In this document: positions 24,938-32,613 of the stretch, one piece after another
Layout: each line of letters opens with the position of its first letter
Position numbering within the stretch: position 1 is the stretch's first letter
Assembly: GCA_947463885.1 (NCBI GenBank)
Contig: CANHUQ010000008.1
Coordinates: 1-32,613 of the forward strand
DNA length: 32,613 nt
Reading direction: 5' to 3'
Source of the DNA: Burkholderiales bacterium
GTDB lineage: Bacteria; Pseudomonadota; Gammaproteobacteria; Burkholderiales; Burkholderiaceae_E
Made by a program: the position numbers and the translations under genes
Notes under the pieces: generated by a model
Databases searched by the model: none
Told to the model about the DNA's origin: nothing
What the model saw: the letters and a program-made list of their open reading frames with translations, nothing else

Positions 24938-25597
24938 TCAGCGGGCGACGCTGAGAAATTCGCGTCGTCCCTTCATGACCGACACATGATGCACCAGCAG
25001 ATCGAAATCCGCGTCCCGGTCGACCGGGTTCAGATGTTCGGTGTTGATGATCAGCACGGGCGTTGCATCGTAGTGATGAAAGAAGCGGCTGTAGGCATCG
25101 GCCAGCGCCCGCAGGTAGTCCTCGGAGACTGCCGCCTCCATGGCCAGACCGCGCCGGCGCACACGCTCCACGAGCGAATCGGGCTCGGCCTGCAGATAGA
25201 TCACCAGGTCAGGTGTGGGCGCCTGGGGGTGCAGGCTGTCAAAAATTTGCCGGTACAGCGCCAGCTCGTCTTCGGCCAGAGTCAAACGCGCAAAGATCCG
25301 GTCCTTCTCGAGCAGAAAATCGCCCACCGATGCCTGCTCGAAGGCGGCAGACTGGGTCATGTCGCGCAGGCGGTCCATGCGCTGAAAGAGGAACGACAAC
25401 TGCGTGGGCAGCGCATACCGTGCGCTGTCGCGGTAGAAGCGCTCCAGAAACGGATTGGCTTGCGGGTCTTCGAGCACGGCGGGCACCCCGAATCGCTCCG
25501 ACAGGCGTCGGGTCAGCGTGGTCTTGCCGGCCCCGATCGGACCTTCGATGACGATGTGCCGCCAACGTTCAAATGGGTTGCTGTTCACGTCGTTCAT
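24938..25597 (-). CDS. Deoxynucleoside kinase (deoxyadenosine/deoxyguanosine kinase family)
   Basis: A 219-residue kinase that phosphorylates a deoxynucleoside in dNTP salvage. The P-loop GPIGAGKTT lies at 19-27 (HIVIEGPIGAGKTTLTRRL), the substrate segment includes FLLEKDRIFARL where related kinases have their DR motif, and the LID region is RVRRRGLAMEAAVSEDYL. Its place between folK and the CoA-transferase gene, 30 bases after folK, matches the folK-dgk order common in Burkholderiales, where panB usually follows. Which deoxynucleoside it prefers cannot be told. Confidence 0.9.
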   Translation of the reverse strand: MNDVNSNPFERWRHIVIEGPIGAGKTTLTRRLSERFGVPAVLEDPQANPFLERFYRDSARYALPTQLSFLFQRMDRLRDMTQSAAFEQASVGDFLLEKDRIFARLTLAEDELALYRQIFDSLHPQAPTPDLVIYLQAEPDSLVERVRRRGLAMEAAVSEDYLRALADAYSRFFHHYDATPVLIINTEHLNPVDRDADFDLLVHHVSVMKGRREFLSVAR

Positions 25598-25627
25598 GTG
25601 CGCAAGAGATTCATGGACGCAAGTGGT

Positions 25628-26113
25628 TCATGGGTGACACCATACCGTGCAGTCCTGAGCGTCCACAGTGTGCAGGCATGCCGCGACCGTGCCCCGTCCG
25701 GGGATGGGCAGGTCAGGGGCGAGTTCGGCCAGCGGGCGCAGCACGAAGGCGCGTTCATGCAGCCGCGGATGGGGCAAGGTGAGTTCGGGCGTGTGCAGCA
25801 CCCGATCGCGCATCAACAGCAGGTCCAGATCGAGCGTGCGTGGCGCGCCTGGATACGGACGCAGCCGACCAAAATGGGTTTCAAGGCTCTGCAGCGCGTG
25901 CAGCAGATCGTGTGGCGCAAGGCCGGTGCTTAGACGCGCCACGGCGTTGAGGTAGTCCGGCCCGCTCGCCTGCCATGCTGGGCTGCGGTACAGGCGCGAG
26001 CGTGCGGTCAGGCGCGTGTGCGGCAGCACGCGCAGGGCGTCGATGGCCGATTCAAGCGTGGCACGTCGGTCGCCCAGGTTGGCGCCCAGGCCGATCCAGG
26101 CCTCCTCGCCCAT
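25628..26113 (-). CDS. folK: 2-amino-4-hydroxy-6-hydroxymethyldihydropteridine diphosphokinase
   Basis: A 161-residue HPPK, which transfers pyrophosphate from ATP to hydroxymethyl-dihydropterin in folate synthesis. Hallmarks are WIGLGANLGDRRATL at the start, SRLYRSPAW, YLNAVA and the HPPK signature RTLDLDLLL followed by LPHPRLHERAFVLRPLAELAP. ATG 26113 begins four bases after the pcnB stop, so translation is probably coupled; the reading frame is open further upstream inside pcnB but has no homology there. Confidence 0.95.
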   Translation of the reverse strand: MGEEAWIGLGANLGDRRATLESAIDALRVLPHTRLTARSRLYRSPAWQASGPDYLNAVARLSTGLAPHDLLHALQSLETHFGRLRPYPGAPRTLDLDLLLMRDRVLHTPELTLPHPRLHERAFVLRPLAELAPDLPIPGRGTVAACLHTVDAQDCTVWCHP

Positions 26114-26117
26114 GGAC

Positions 26118-27641
26118 TCAGGACGCGGGCTGAGACGGTCCGCCCGCTGGGCTGTCCGATCCCGCAGCCGAGTCGCCTTCCGGCTCAGGCGCGCTCGCAT
26201 CGCCCTCTGCAGCGGCCCGCCCCGAGCGCCGTGCGCCACCGCGCCGTCTGCGCTTGCGCCCGGTGCCGTTGCCGTTACCGCTGCGTGATTCCGAGGCGGC
26301 TTCATTGAGCAGCGCTTCGCGCCCGATCGGGTCGGCTTCCACGAAGGCAGTCCACCATTCGCCCAGTTCCTGCGGCAACTCACCAGCTTCGACGCGCAAG
26401 AGCATGAAGTCATAGCCCGCACGAAACCGCAGATGCTCCAGCACCCGCACCGCAGAGCGTCCGGTGCGCTCAAAGCGCGGCTGCAGACCCCAGATTTCGC
26501 GCATGTCGGCGATGTGGCGACGCTGGATGGCCAGTTTGGCGGCCTGCTCATCGAGCACCCGGTCCATCGCTTCCATGAGCGCGGGGATGGAGTGCTCGCC
26601 GGCCGCCTTGCGCGCCTGCCAGCGATCGGCCACGCGCTGCCACAGCAGTGTTGCAAACAGAAAGCCCGGCGAGATGGACTTGCCTGCGCGCACCCGCGCA
26701 TCGGTCTGGGCCAAGGCCAGCTCGACGAAGCGTGCGCCATGCGGTTGCTCGAGGATCAGATCAAGCATGGGCAGCACGCCGTGGTGCAGGCCTTCATCGC
26801 GCAGCTTGTGCAGACAGGCCAGCGCATGGCCCGACTCCAGCAGCTTGAGCATCTCGTCGAAGAGCCGCGCCGAAGGCACGTTCTCGATCAGGTCGGCCAG
26901 CGAACGGATGGGCGCCAGGGTGGCCGCATCGACATCGAACTGCAGCTTGGCGGCAAAGCGTACCGTGCGCAGCATGCGCACCGGATCCTCACGGTAGCGT
27001 GTGGCCGGGTCGCCGATCATGCGCAGCACGCGTGCCTTCAGGTCGGCCACGCCGCCCAGGTAATCGAGCACCTGGTCGCCGATCGGGTCGTAGTACAGCG
27101 CATTGACCGTGAAGTCGCGGCGCAGCGCGTCTTCATGCTGTGTACCAAACACGTTGTCGCGCAGCACGCGCCCATGCTCATCGGTCTCAGCGTCGGTCTG
27201 CAGTGCCCGGAAGGTGGAGGTTTCGATGGTTTCGCGACCGAACATGACATGCACGATCTTGAATCGACGCCCGATGATGCGCGCCCGACGAAACAAGGCC
27301 TGCACGTCCTCGGGGGTGGCGTTGGTCGCTACATCAAAGTCTTTGGGCTGCAGGCCGAGCAGCGAGTCACGCACGCCCCCGCCCACCACGAAGGCCTTGT
27401 AGCCTGCACGTTGCAAGGTGTCACAGGTGCGCATGGCTGCCTGGGAGATCTGTTCGCGTCGGATACCCAGTTCGCTGCCGCGGTAAACCTGTGGCCCTGA
27501 TGGCCCGGCGGACCCCGCTCGCCCGGGGGTGTGTGGGCCTGAGTGGCTCTGCTGTGTCCCCGTCGGCGCGGGGGACGCGGGAGGCGCGGGGTGTGGCAGA
27601 CGTGTCGCACCGAACACGCGCTTGAACCAAGCAAGGATCAT
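26118..27641 (-). CDS. pcnB: Poly(A) polymerase I
   Basis: A 507-residue nucleotidyltransferase of the class II poly(A) polymerase/CCA-adding family; PcnB adds 3' poly(A) tails that speed RNA decay. GGGVRD (87-92) and DFDVATNATPEDV (catalytic Asp101 and Asp103) define the head, and RRFKIVHV with RRDFTVNALYYDP and RYREDPVRMLRTVRFAAKL the neck. IGRRFKIVHVMFGRE, with no tRNA-CCA features, favours PcnB over Cca. The N-terminus has a Pro/Ser linker and the C-terminus a basic RKRRRRGGARRSGR tail plus an acidic Ala/Pro stretch, typical RNA-binding additions. It lies 29 bases after the HAD gene. Confidence 0.93.
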   Translation of the reverse strand: MILAWFKRVFGATRLPHPAPPASPAPTGTQQSHSGPHTPGRAGSAGPSGPQVYRGSELGIRREQISQAAMRTCDTLQRAGYKAFVVGGGVRDSLLGLQPKDFDVATNATPEDVQALFRRARIIGRRFKIVHVMFGRETIETSTFRALQTDAETDEHGRVLRDNVFGTQHEDALRRDFTVNALYYDPIGDQVLDYLGGVADLKARVLRMIGDPATRYREDPVRMLRTVRFAAKLQFDVDAATLAPIRSLADLIENVPSARLFDEMLKLLESGHALACLHKLRDEGLHHGVLPMLDLILEQPHGARFVELALAQTDARVRAGKSISPGFLFATLLWQRVADRWQARKAAGEHSIPALMEAMDRVLDEQAAKLAIQRRHIADMREIWGLQPRFERTGRSAVRVLEHLRFRAGYDFMLLRVEAGELPQELGEWWTAFVEADPIGREALLNEAASESRSGNGNGTGRKRRRRGGARRSGRAAAEGDASAPEPEGDSAAGSDSPAGGPSQPAS

Positions 27642-27670
27642 CGTTTGCGCCCGACGGCCTGGGCGCGCAC

Positions 27671-28345
27671 TCAGGTCGCGCCTTCGAAGAGGTTCAGTAC
27701 GGGCCAGCCACGCTCGATGGCTGTGGCCTTGAGGACTGCATCGGGGTTGGTCGCGACCGGGTGCGTGACCTGCTCGAGCAGCGGCAGGTCGTTGCGCGAA
27801 TCACTGTAGAACCAGGATCGATCAAAGTCGCTCCAGGTCCGGCCGATTGATCCGAGCCATTCGTTGGTGCGGGCGATCTTGCCTTCGCGAAAGGCGGGCG
27901 TGCCATGAGGCTTGCCGGTGAACTGGCCGTCACGCTCTTCGATGCCGGTGGCCACCAGATGTTCGATCCCGAAGACCCGGGCGATCGGTGCGGTCACGAA
28001 CGAGTTGGTGGCGGTGACCAGAGCGATCAGATCGCCCTGTGTGCGATGCCGTTCGACCAGATCGCGGGCGGCCGGCGTGATGCGCGGCAGGATCACCTCG
28101 TCCATGTAGGACTGGTGCCAGGCGTCGAGCGTGGCCCGCGGGTGGCTGGCCAGCGGCGCGAGCTGGAAGGCCAGAAACTCGAAGATATCGAGCGAACCGT
28201 CCTTGTACTGCTTAAAGAACCGGTCGTTTTCACGCTCGTAGTGTTCGCCGTCCAGGACGCCGCGGCGCACCAGGAAGCGGGCCCATTCATAGTCGCTGTC
28301 GATGGGCAGCAGCGTGTAGTCGAGGTCGAAGAGCGCAAGTTGCAT
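27671..28345 (-). CDS. HAD-superfamily (IB, SerB-like) phosphatase
   Basis: A 224-residue HAD hydrolase. Motif I is FDLDYTLLP (Asp7 and Asp9), motif II VTATNSF, and motifs III-IV GKPHGTPAFREGK and YSDSRNDLPLLE. The cap is of the IB kind (HAD-IB subfamily, related to SerB and CicA). Its substrate is unknown; a phosphoserine- or lipid-phosphate-like monoester is likely. It lies between hda and pcnB, as it does in other Burkholderiales, with gaps of 12 and 29 bases. Confidence 0.88.
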   Translation of the reverse strand: MQLALFDLDYTLLPIDSDYEWARFLVRRGVLDGEHYERENDRFFKQYKDGSLDIFEFLAFQLAPLASHPRATLDAWHQSYMDEVILPRITPAARDLVERHRTQGDLIALVTATNSFVTAPIARVFGIEHLVATGIEERDGQFTGKPHGTPAFREGKIARTNEWLGSIGRTWSDFDRSWFYSDSRNDLPLLEQVTHPVATNPDAVLKATAIERGWPVLNLFEGAT

Positions 28346-28357
28346 TTGCGCGCGATT

Positions 28358-29053
28358 CTACGGCAAGTTGGGCGCGCCGGCCTGACGGACAAACTCGCGC
28401 AGCAAGGGCAAGGTGAGCGCACGCTTGCGCGACAGGGCATACACGTCCAGCGCATCGATCAGTGCCCGCAGACGGCCCAGGTGGCGCGGGGCATGGGTCA
28501 TGAGCCAGGGCACCAGGTCTGCGCTGGCGGTCACGCCGCGCGCGGCGAGGCTCTCGCTGAGGGCCTGAGCGGTCTCGGTGTCCGACAGTGGACGCAGCTC
28601 GAACACCAGTCCCCAGGCCAGTCGGCTGGCCAGTTCAGGCATCACGGACAGTGCTGCAGGAGGCCGGTCTCCGCAGGCGACAAAGGCCGTGTCGGACCGC
28701 GCCAGGACTGCGTTGAACAGATGAAAGGCGGCTTCCTGGCGCGGCGCATCGAGCTGATCAACATTGTCCAGCAGCCAGAACGTGCTGCCGTCCGAGGCTG
28801 CGAAGGCTTCAGGGGCCGACTGCGGCCCGAGCAGGCAGGCAGTGGACGCAGGCCGCGCGCTCGCCACGGCTTGCAACAGGTGCGATCGGCCGCAACCGGG
28901 CGGCCCCCAGAGGTAGACGGCTCGGGCGGTGGCATGGGCCCCCGACGCCACCAGGCTGCGCAGGGCCGCGAGAGCTTCCTGATTGCCGCCCGGGACGAAG
29001 TTGTCCAGGGTCGGAGCGGGTGGCCTGAGGAAATCGAGAACGAGTTGGTCCAC
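28358..29053 (-). CDS. hda: DnaA regulatory inactivator Hda
   Basis: A 231-residue AAA+ protein related to DnaA that, bound to the sliding clamp, makes DnaA hydrolyse its ATP and so prevents over-initiation of replication. The N-terminal clamp-binding motif QLVLDF (residues 3-8) is intact. Walker A is GPPGCGRSH (50-58), with Arg instead of Lys as normal in Hda. Walker B is [10 protein letters not shown], followed by [14 protein letters not shown]. There is no DNA-binding domain IV, unlike DnaA. First gene of the minus-strand operon, divergent from purM. Confidence 0.93.
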   Translation of the reverse strand: MDQLVLDFLRPPAPTLDNFVPGGNQEALAALRSLVASGAHATARAVYLWGPPGCGRSHLLQAVASARPASTACLLGPQSAPEAFAASDGSTFWLLDNVDQLDAPRQEAAFHLFNAVLARSDTAFVACGDRPPAALSVMPELASRLAWGLVFELRPLSDTETAQALSESLAARGVTASADLVPWLMTHAPRHLGRLRALIDALDVYALSRKRALTLPLLREFVRQAGAPNLP

Positions 29054-29091
29054 GGGAGATCAATGCGGCGGGAGCGAGGCAGGCCGGCCGG

Positions 29092-29097
29092 TACAAT
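29092..29097 (+). promoter_or_regulatory. Probable -10 element of purM
   Basis: TACAAT 57 bases before the purM ATG (29155). The upstream -35 is poor, as is common here. It faces a second TACAAT on the other strand at 29118-29123. Confidence 0.45.
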
Positions 29098-29117
29098 CCG
29101 GTTTCGCCTCCACCCTC

Positions 29118-29123
29118 ATTGTA
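29118..29123 (-). promoter_or_regulatory. Probable -10 element of hda operon
   Basis: TACAAT on the minus strand (ATTGTA on plus), 64 bases before the hda ATG at 29053. It sits downstream of the purM -10, so the two starts would face each other with overlapping 5' ends. No good -35. Confidence 0.4.
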
Positions 29124-29154
29124 TCGGCCCGTCATTGGGGCCCGATCGCTCACC

Positions 29155-30228
29155 ATGACCGACGCACACCGCCCGTCCACGCCCGTTCCAATGTCCTACA
29201 AGGATGCCGGGGTCGACATCGATGCCGGCGATGCGCTGGTTGACCGCATCAAGCCCATGGCGCGTCGCACGATGCGCGAGGGCGTACTGGCGGGCATCGG
29301 TGGATTTGGCGCCTTGTTTGAAGTGCCCAAGCGATACCGCGAACCGGTGCTGGTCACCGGCACCGATGGCGTGGGCACCAAGCTGCGCCTGGCCTTCGCG
29401 TTGGGTCGACATGACACGGTCGGGATCGACCTGGTGGCCATGAGCGTCAACGACATCCTGGTGCAAGGGGCTGAGCCGCTCTTTTTTCTGGACTATTTCG
29501 CCTGCGGCCGACTGGACGTGGACGTGGCGGCGCGCGTGGTCGGCGGCATTGCAACTGGCTGTGAACAGTCGGGCTGTGCGCTGATCGGCGGCGAAACGGC
29601 TGAAATGCCCGACATGTACCCCGACGGCGAATATGACCTGGCCGGGTTTGCCGTGGGCGCGGTCGAGAAGTCCGCGATCATCGACGGGCGCAGCATTGCC
29701 CCGGGGGATGCGGTCATCGGCTTGCCTTCGAGCGGCGCGCATTCCAACGGCTATTCGCTCGTGCGCAAGGTGATCGAGCGTGCCTACGGCAGCATCCATG
29801 CCGCAGCCATGCAGGCCGACTTCGGCACCAGCGGTAGCTTTGCCGATGCCGTCATGGCGCCGACGCGCCTGTACGTGAAGCCGGTACTCGAACTGCTGCG
29901 TCACGTGCGGGTCAAAGGCATGGCACACATCACCGGCGGTGGTCTGCTCGAGAACGTGCCGCGTGTGCTGCCCGATACCTGCCAGGCGGTGCTGCATCGC
30001 GATGCCTGGACGCGGCCAGCGCTCTTTGACTGGCTGCAGCGCGAAGGACACATCGCCGACGACGAGATGCATCGGGTCTTCAATTGCGGCATCGGCATGG
30101 TGCTGATCGTCTCGCAAGCCGATGCGCAGAGCTGTCTGGACCATCTGAGCCAGGCGGGCGAGGCGCCGCGCCTCATCGGCACGATCGTTGAGCGCGCCCC
30201 GGGTGCCGCGCAGACCCTCGTGGTCTGA
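29155..30228 (+). CDS. purM: Phosphoribosylformylglycinamidine cyclo-ligase (AIR synthetase)
   Basis: A 357-residue PurM, the fifth step of purine synthesis (FGAM + ATP to AIR). [74 protein letters not shown] and [15 protein letters not shown] are family motifs; the C-terminus matches the ATP-grasp-unlike PurM/PurL fold. ATG 29155 chosen; a frame extension to a TTG at 29119 lies over the facing promoter and ATG 29191 would drop a poorly conserved N-terminus. It is divergent from hda, as is usual in Burkholderiales. Confidence 0.96.
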   Translation: MTDAHRPSTPVPMSYKDAGVDIDAGDALVDRIKPMARRTMREGVLAGIGGFGALFEVPKRYREPVLVTGTDGVGTKLRLAFALGRHDTVGIDLVAMSVNDILVQGAEPLFFLDYFACGRLDVDVAARVVGGIATGCEQSGCALIGGETAEMPDMYPDGEYDLAGFAVGAVEKSAIIDGRSIAPGDAVIGLPSSGAHSNGYSLVRKVIERAYGSIHAAAMQADFGTSGSFADAVMAPTRLYVKPVLELLRHVRVKGMAHITGGGLLENVPRVLPDTCQAVLHRDAWTRPALFDWLQREGHIADDEMHRVFNCGIGMVLIVSQADAQSCLDHLSQAGEAPRLIGTIVERAPGAAQTLVV

Positions 30229-30250
30229 GCCCGGGGACTGATCGCGTTCG

Positions 30251-32281
30251 GTGATCGCTGCGCCCTTGAAGTCCAGGTGCTGCGTGGATCCAAGCACAGG
30301 GCGGTCAGGCGGTGGTTGGCCTGGCGTGTTGGCGCGGGTGTGCTTCGTGGCAGGCTTTGCCGCCGCGCCCGTGTATGCCGAGACAGCGTCGCCCCCTGCC
30401 GACGCCGCCCTGGCGGCTGAACCGATCGCAGTGGCCGACGCAGCACCCGCGTCGGACCCGGTGGATACGGTCACACCGGCGCAGCGTGCATCCAAACCGC
30501 ATCCGCTGGCGCGCCTGCCGGTCATCGGGCGTTTCTTTGGTGATCCGGATGTCACCGATGGTCGTGATGGCGGCAAGGTATCCCCACGGTATGACCTGCG
30601 CATCGAGGCGCCCGACCCGATCGCGCGGCTGATCCGCCAGCACACCTTGCTGGGCCGCTGGCGCCAGCGCGCCGACTACGACCCGTCGCAGCTGCCGCTG
30701 TTCATCGCGCGCGCCGAACGCGAAGTACGCGACCTGTTGGCGTCTGAAGGCTATTTTTCGCCGCAGGTGGCCATCTCGACTCTGGACGATGGCGCGCTCG
30801 TTCAGGTGCTGACCGGTCCGCGCACCGTGGTGGACCGTGTGCAGTTGGACCTTGAAGGCGAGATCGCCTCGCCGCAACGCGAGGCCTTACGCCAGTCGAT
30901 TGAACGCAGCTGGCAGCTGCAGGCCGGAGCGCCCTTTCGCTCTCAGGACTGGGAACAGGCTAAGCGTGCACTGCTCGATGCTTTGCGCGACCGCGGCTTT
31001 CTGCGTGCTCGCCTGCTTGAGAGTGAAGCTGAGGTTAATCAGGAACTGGCGCGCGCCTCGCTGGAGTTGGTGGTGGATTCCGGTGCGGCGGTGCAATTCG
31101 GCCCGCTGGTCATCGATGGTCTGAACCGTTATCCGCCTGAGGTCATCGAAGGGCTCAAGTCTTTCCGAACGGGTGACCCTTACGATATGCGCCAGATTGC
31201 GGATCTGCAAACGCGACTCAATGGCGCCGGCTGGTTCACCACCGTCAATGTGCGCCCCGATGTGCGCGCACTGAGCGATGCCGCCGATCTGCAGGAAGTG
31301 CCGGTGAGGGTGGAGGTCATCGAGCGACCCGCCAAGCGCTGGACCCTGGGCGCAGGCTATGACGCCGACTATGGCCCGAGTGTGCTCGCCGGCTGGGAGA
31401 ACCGCAATGTGGCGGGACGCGGGATCCAGACCTTCAACGGGATCGAACTCGATCAGCGTCGTCAGTTCGGGTTTTCGACCTGGGAGACGCCGCAGGACCT
31501 GCAGGGCTACCGCTGGCAGGGCGGCCTGCGACTGGAGCATCGAAACATTCAGAACGACATCGTCGACGCTGGTTCACTGTTCGCAGCGCGACTCAAGCGC
31601 GAAGGCAAGATCGAGACAGGCTTATCGCTGCAATATCAATACGAGCGCCAGAACGTGGTGTTTTCGTCGGACAACGAGGCGTTCTATCACAACCGTGCCC
31701 TGGTGCTGGGCTGGAGCTGGACGCGGCGTGACCTTGATTCGCCCCTGATGCCCACCCGCGGCACGATCACGACCTTCCAGATCTCGGGTGCAGCCAATGC
31801 GCTGGGGAGTGAGCGCAGCTTTGTGCGGGGCTATGTGCTGGGCTACGGCATCTATCCGCTGAGCCGCGCCGATGCCAGCGAGTTCGGCCGGCTCGTGCTG
31901 CGCGGTGAACTGGGTGCGGTCTATGCCGACGCGCGCGAAGGGATTCCTTCGGCCAACCTTTTTCGCACCGGGGGTAGCAAGTCGGTGCGTGGTTACGTGA
32001 CACAGGGTCTGGGGGTGTCACTGGGTGAGGCGACTGTAGCCGGACGCTATCTTGCCGTGGCCAGCGTCGAATACCAGCACCTGATTCAACGTGACTGGGC
32101 GATCGCGGGGTTCATCGATGCCGGCAATGCATCTGACTCCATCGATACCTTCAAGCTGGCTCGCGGTGCAGGCGTGGGCGTGCGCTGGCGCACACCGGTG
32201 GGGCCGCTGAATATCGACGTTGCCCGAGGCTTCGACCCAGGTCAGTGGCGTGTGTATTTCTCCATTGGAGTGGTGTTCTGA
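30251..32281 (+). CDS. tamA: Translocation and assembly module outer-membrane protein TamA (Omp85 family)
   Basis: A 676-residue Omp85 protein. A signal-like segment (VLARVCFVAGFAAAPVYA, about 26-43) is followed by an Ala/Pro-rich spacer, then POTRA domains (about 95-345, with the YFSPQVAI and RGFLRARLLESE type repeats) and a C-terminal 16-strand barrel with the lid-lock motif GGSKSVRGY and the terminal VYFSIGVVF ending in Phe. With TamB it helps insert outer-membrane proteins. The start is taken at GTG 30251, 22 bases after purM; the ribosome site is weak, so a later start near the signal peptide is possible. Its stop overlaps the tamB ATG by one base (TGATG). Confidence 0.93.
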   Translation: MIAAPLKSRCCVDPSTGRSGGGWPGVLARVCFVAGFAAAPVYAETASPPADAALAAEPIAVADAAPASDPVDTVTPAQRASKPHPLARLPVIGRFFGDPDVTDGRDGGKVSPRYDLRIEAPDPIARLIRQHTLLGRWRQRADYDPSQLPLFIARAEREVRDLLASEGYFSPQVAISTLDDGALVQVLTGPRTVVDRVQLDLEGEIASPQREALRQSIERSWQLQAGAPFRSQDWEQAKRALLDALRDRGFLRARLLESEAEVNQELARASLELVVDSGAAVQFGPLVIDGLNRYPPEVIEGLKSFRTGDPYDMRQIADLQTRLNGAGWFTTVNVRPDVRALSDAADLQEVPVRVEVIERPAKRWTLGAGYDADYGPSVLAGWENRNVAGRGIQTFNGIELDQRRQFGFSTWETPQDLQGYRWQGGLRLEHRNIQNDIVDAGSLFAARLKREGKIETGLSLQYQYERQNVVFSSDNEAFYHNRALVLGWSWTRRDLDSPLMPTRGTITTFQISGAANALGSERSFVRGYVLGYGIYPLSRADASEFGRLVLRGELGAVYADAREGIPSANLFRTGGSKSVRGYVTQGLGVSLGEATVAGRYLAVASVEYQHLIQRDWAIAGFIDAGNASDSIDTFKLARGAGVGVRWRTPVGPLNIDVARGFDPGQWRVYFSIGVVF

Positions 32282-32613
32282 TGGCACGCGCCGGGTGCGT
32301 GGCCGCCAAGCGCACACCGCGTGCGCTGCGCTGTGGGGGCTTTGTCTGGTGGCCAGCGGTTGCGCTGATTGCGCTGGCAGCTATCGCCACTGCGCTACTC
32401 ACTCAGGCCGCAGCCAACGGCAGTTTGCTGCGCTGGGCGGTCGCCCGGGCCGAGTTGGCCACCCAGGGGCAGTTGCGTATCGAAGCGCCGGCTGGATCGC
32501 CCTTCGACATACTGCAAGCCGAGCGGGTGACCTGGCGCGATGCAGGCACCACCGTGATGGTGGAGCAGCCACGTATCGCTCTGTCGTGGCGCAGCCTGCT
32601 GCAGGCACGCATC
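32281..32613 (+). CDS. tamB: Translocation and assembly module inner-membrane component TamB, N-terminal part (cut by window edge)
   Basis: An open frame of 111 codons from ATG 32281 to the window end. A basic N-terminus (MARAGCVAAKRTPRALRCGG) is followed by a membrane anchor WWPAVALIALAAIATALL (about 24-41), then NGSLLRWAVARAELATQGQLRIEAPAG, SPFDILQAERVTWRD and QPRIALSWRSLLQARI, the start of a TamB-type beta-rich periplasmic domain. TamB forms a bridge from the inner membrane to TamA. The TGATG overlap with tamA indicates coupled translation. The large remainder lies outside the window. Confidence 0.88.
   Translation, partial: MARAGCVAAKRTPRALRCGGFVWWPAVALIALAAIATALLTQAAANGSLLRWAVARAELATQGQLRIEAPAGSPFDILQAERVTWRDAGTTVMVEQPRIALSWRSLLQARI

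Noticed and set aside
26433-27500. 355-codon frame on plus opposite pcnB
   Set aside because: Shadow frame; its composition (Gln/His/Gly-rich) is typical of antisense of a GC-rich gene.
29116-30645. 509-codon open frame on minus opposite purM and tamA start
   Set aside because: It covers two well-supported genes and has no recognisable motif; third-position GC bias explains its length.

Overview
This is a GC-rich (by eye well over 60% G+C), densely packed chromosomal segment that looks like a betaproteobacterium of the order Burkholderiales. The evidence is the gene order purM<>hda-HAD-pcnB-folK-dck, a Bug/TctC-type periplasmic binding protein, a class III CoA-transferase, and the general protein style. 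No IS element, prophage or CRISPR array is visible.

Layout. (1) 1-2842, minus: N-acyl-D-amino-acid deacylase > queA > tgt (tgt cut by the window edge), joined by overlapping stop/start codons. (2) 3000-7641, plus: a four-gene set made of a DUF2946 protein, a TonB-dependent receptor, an exported Asp-box (sialidase-like) propeller with CECC and His-rich motifs, and an exported thioredoxin-fold protein. The first three match, in order, the Bordetella copper-responsive cruR-bfrG-BP2921 operon. This is the most interesting part of the window. (3) 7669-9384, plus: a large CorA-like membrane protein with a GMN motif. (4) 9418-14151, plus: a PhoB box followed by pstSCAB-phoU, the high-affinity phosphate system. 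(5) 14339-16825: a small exported protein, tRNA-Leu(CAA), a DUF808 membrane protein (minus) and an orphan tungstate-binding-like protein TupA. (6) 16944-18982, minus: phoB-phoR, preceded by a triple PhoB box at 19021-19049. (7) 19144-21703: manC-type bifunctional enzyme (minus) and galE (plus), for sugar-nucleotide supply. (8) 21800-29053, minus: one apparent operon hda > HAD phosphatase > pcnB > folK > deoxynucleoside kinase > CaiB-type CoA-transferase > crotonase-fold enzyme > Bug receptor. (9) 29155-32613, plus: purM, then tamA and the start of tamB.

How the genes fit together. Regions 4 and 6 form the Pho regulon core: PstSCAB imports phosphate and signals through PhoU to PhoR, and PhoB acts at the boxes seen before both pstS and phoB. 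Region 2 is read as a copper-uptake cassette. The DUF2946 leader peptide carries a metal-sensing CxxC and a C-terminal RGPP motif similar to the RAPP arrest motif of CruR, so it probably controls the downstream genes after transcription starts. Region 8 couples housekeeping genes (replication control, RNA polyadenylation, folate and dNTP salvage) to an acyl-CoA/organic-acid module. No intergenic stretch exceeds 300 bases.
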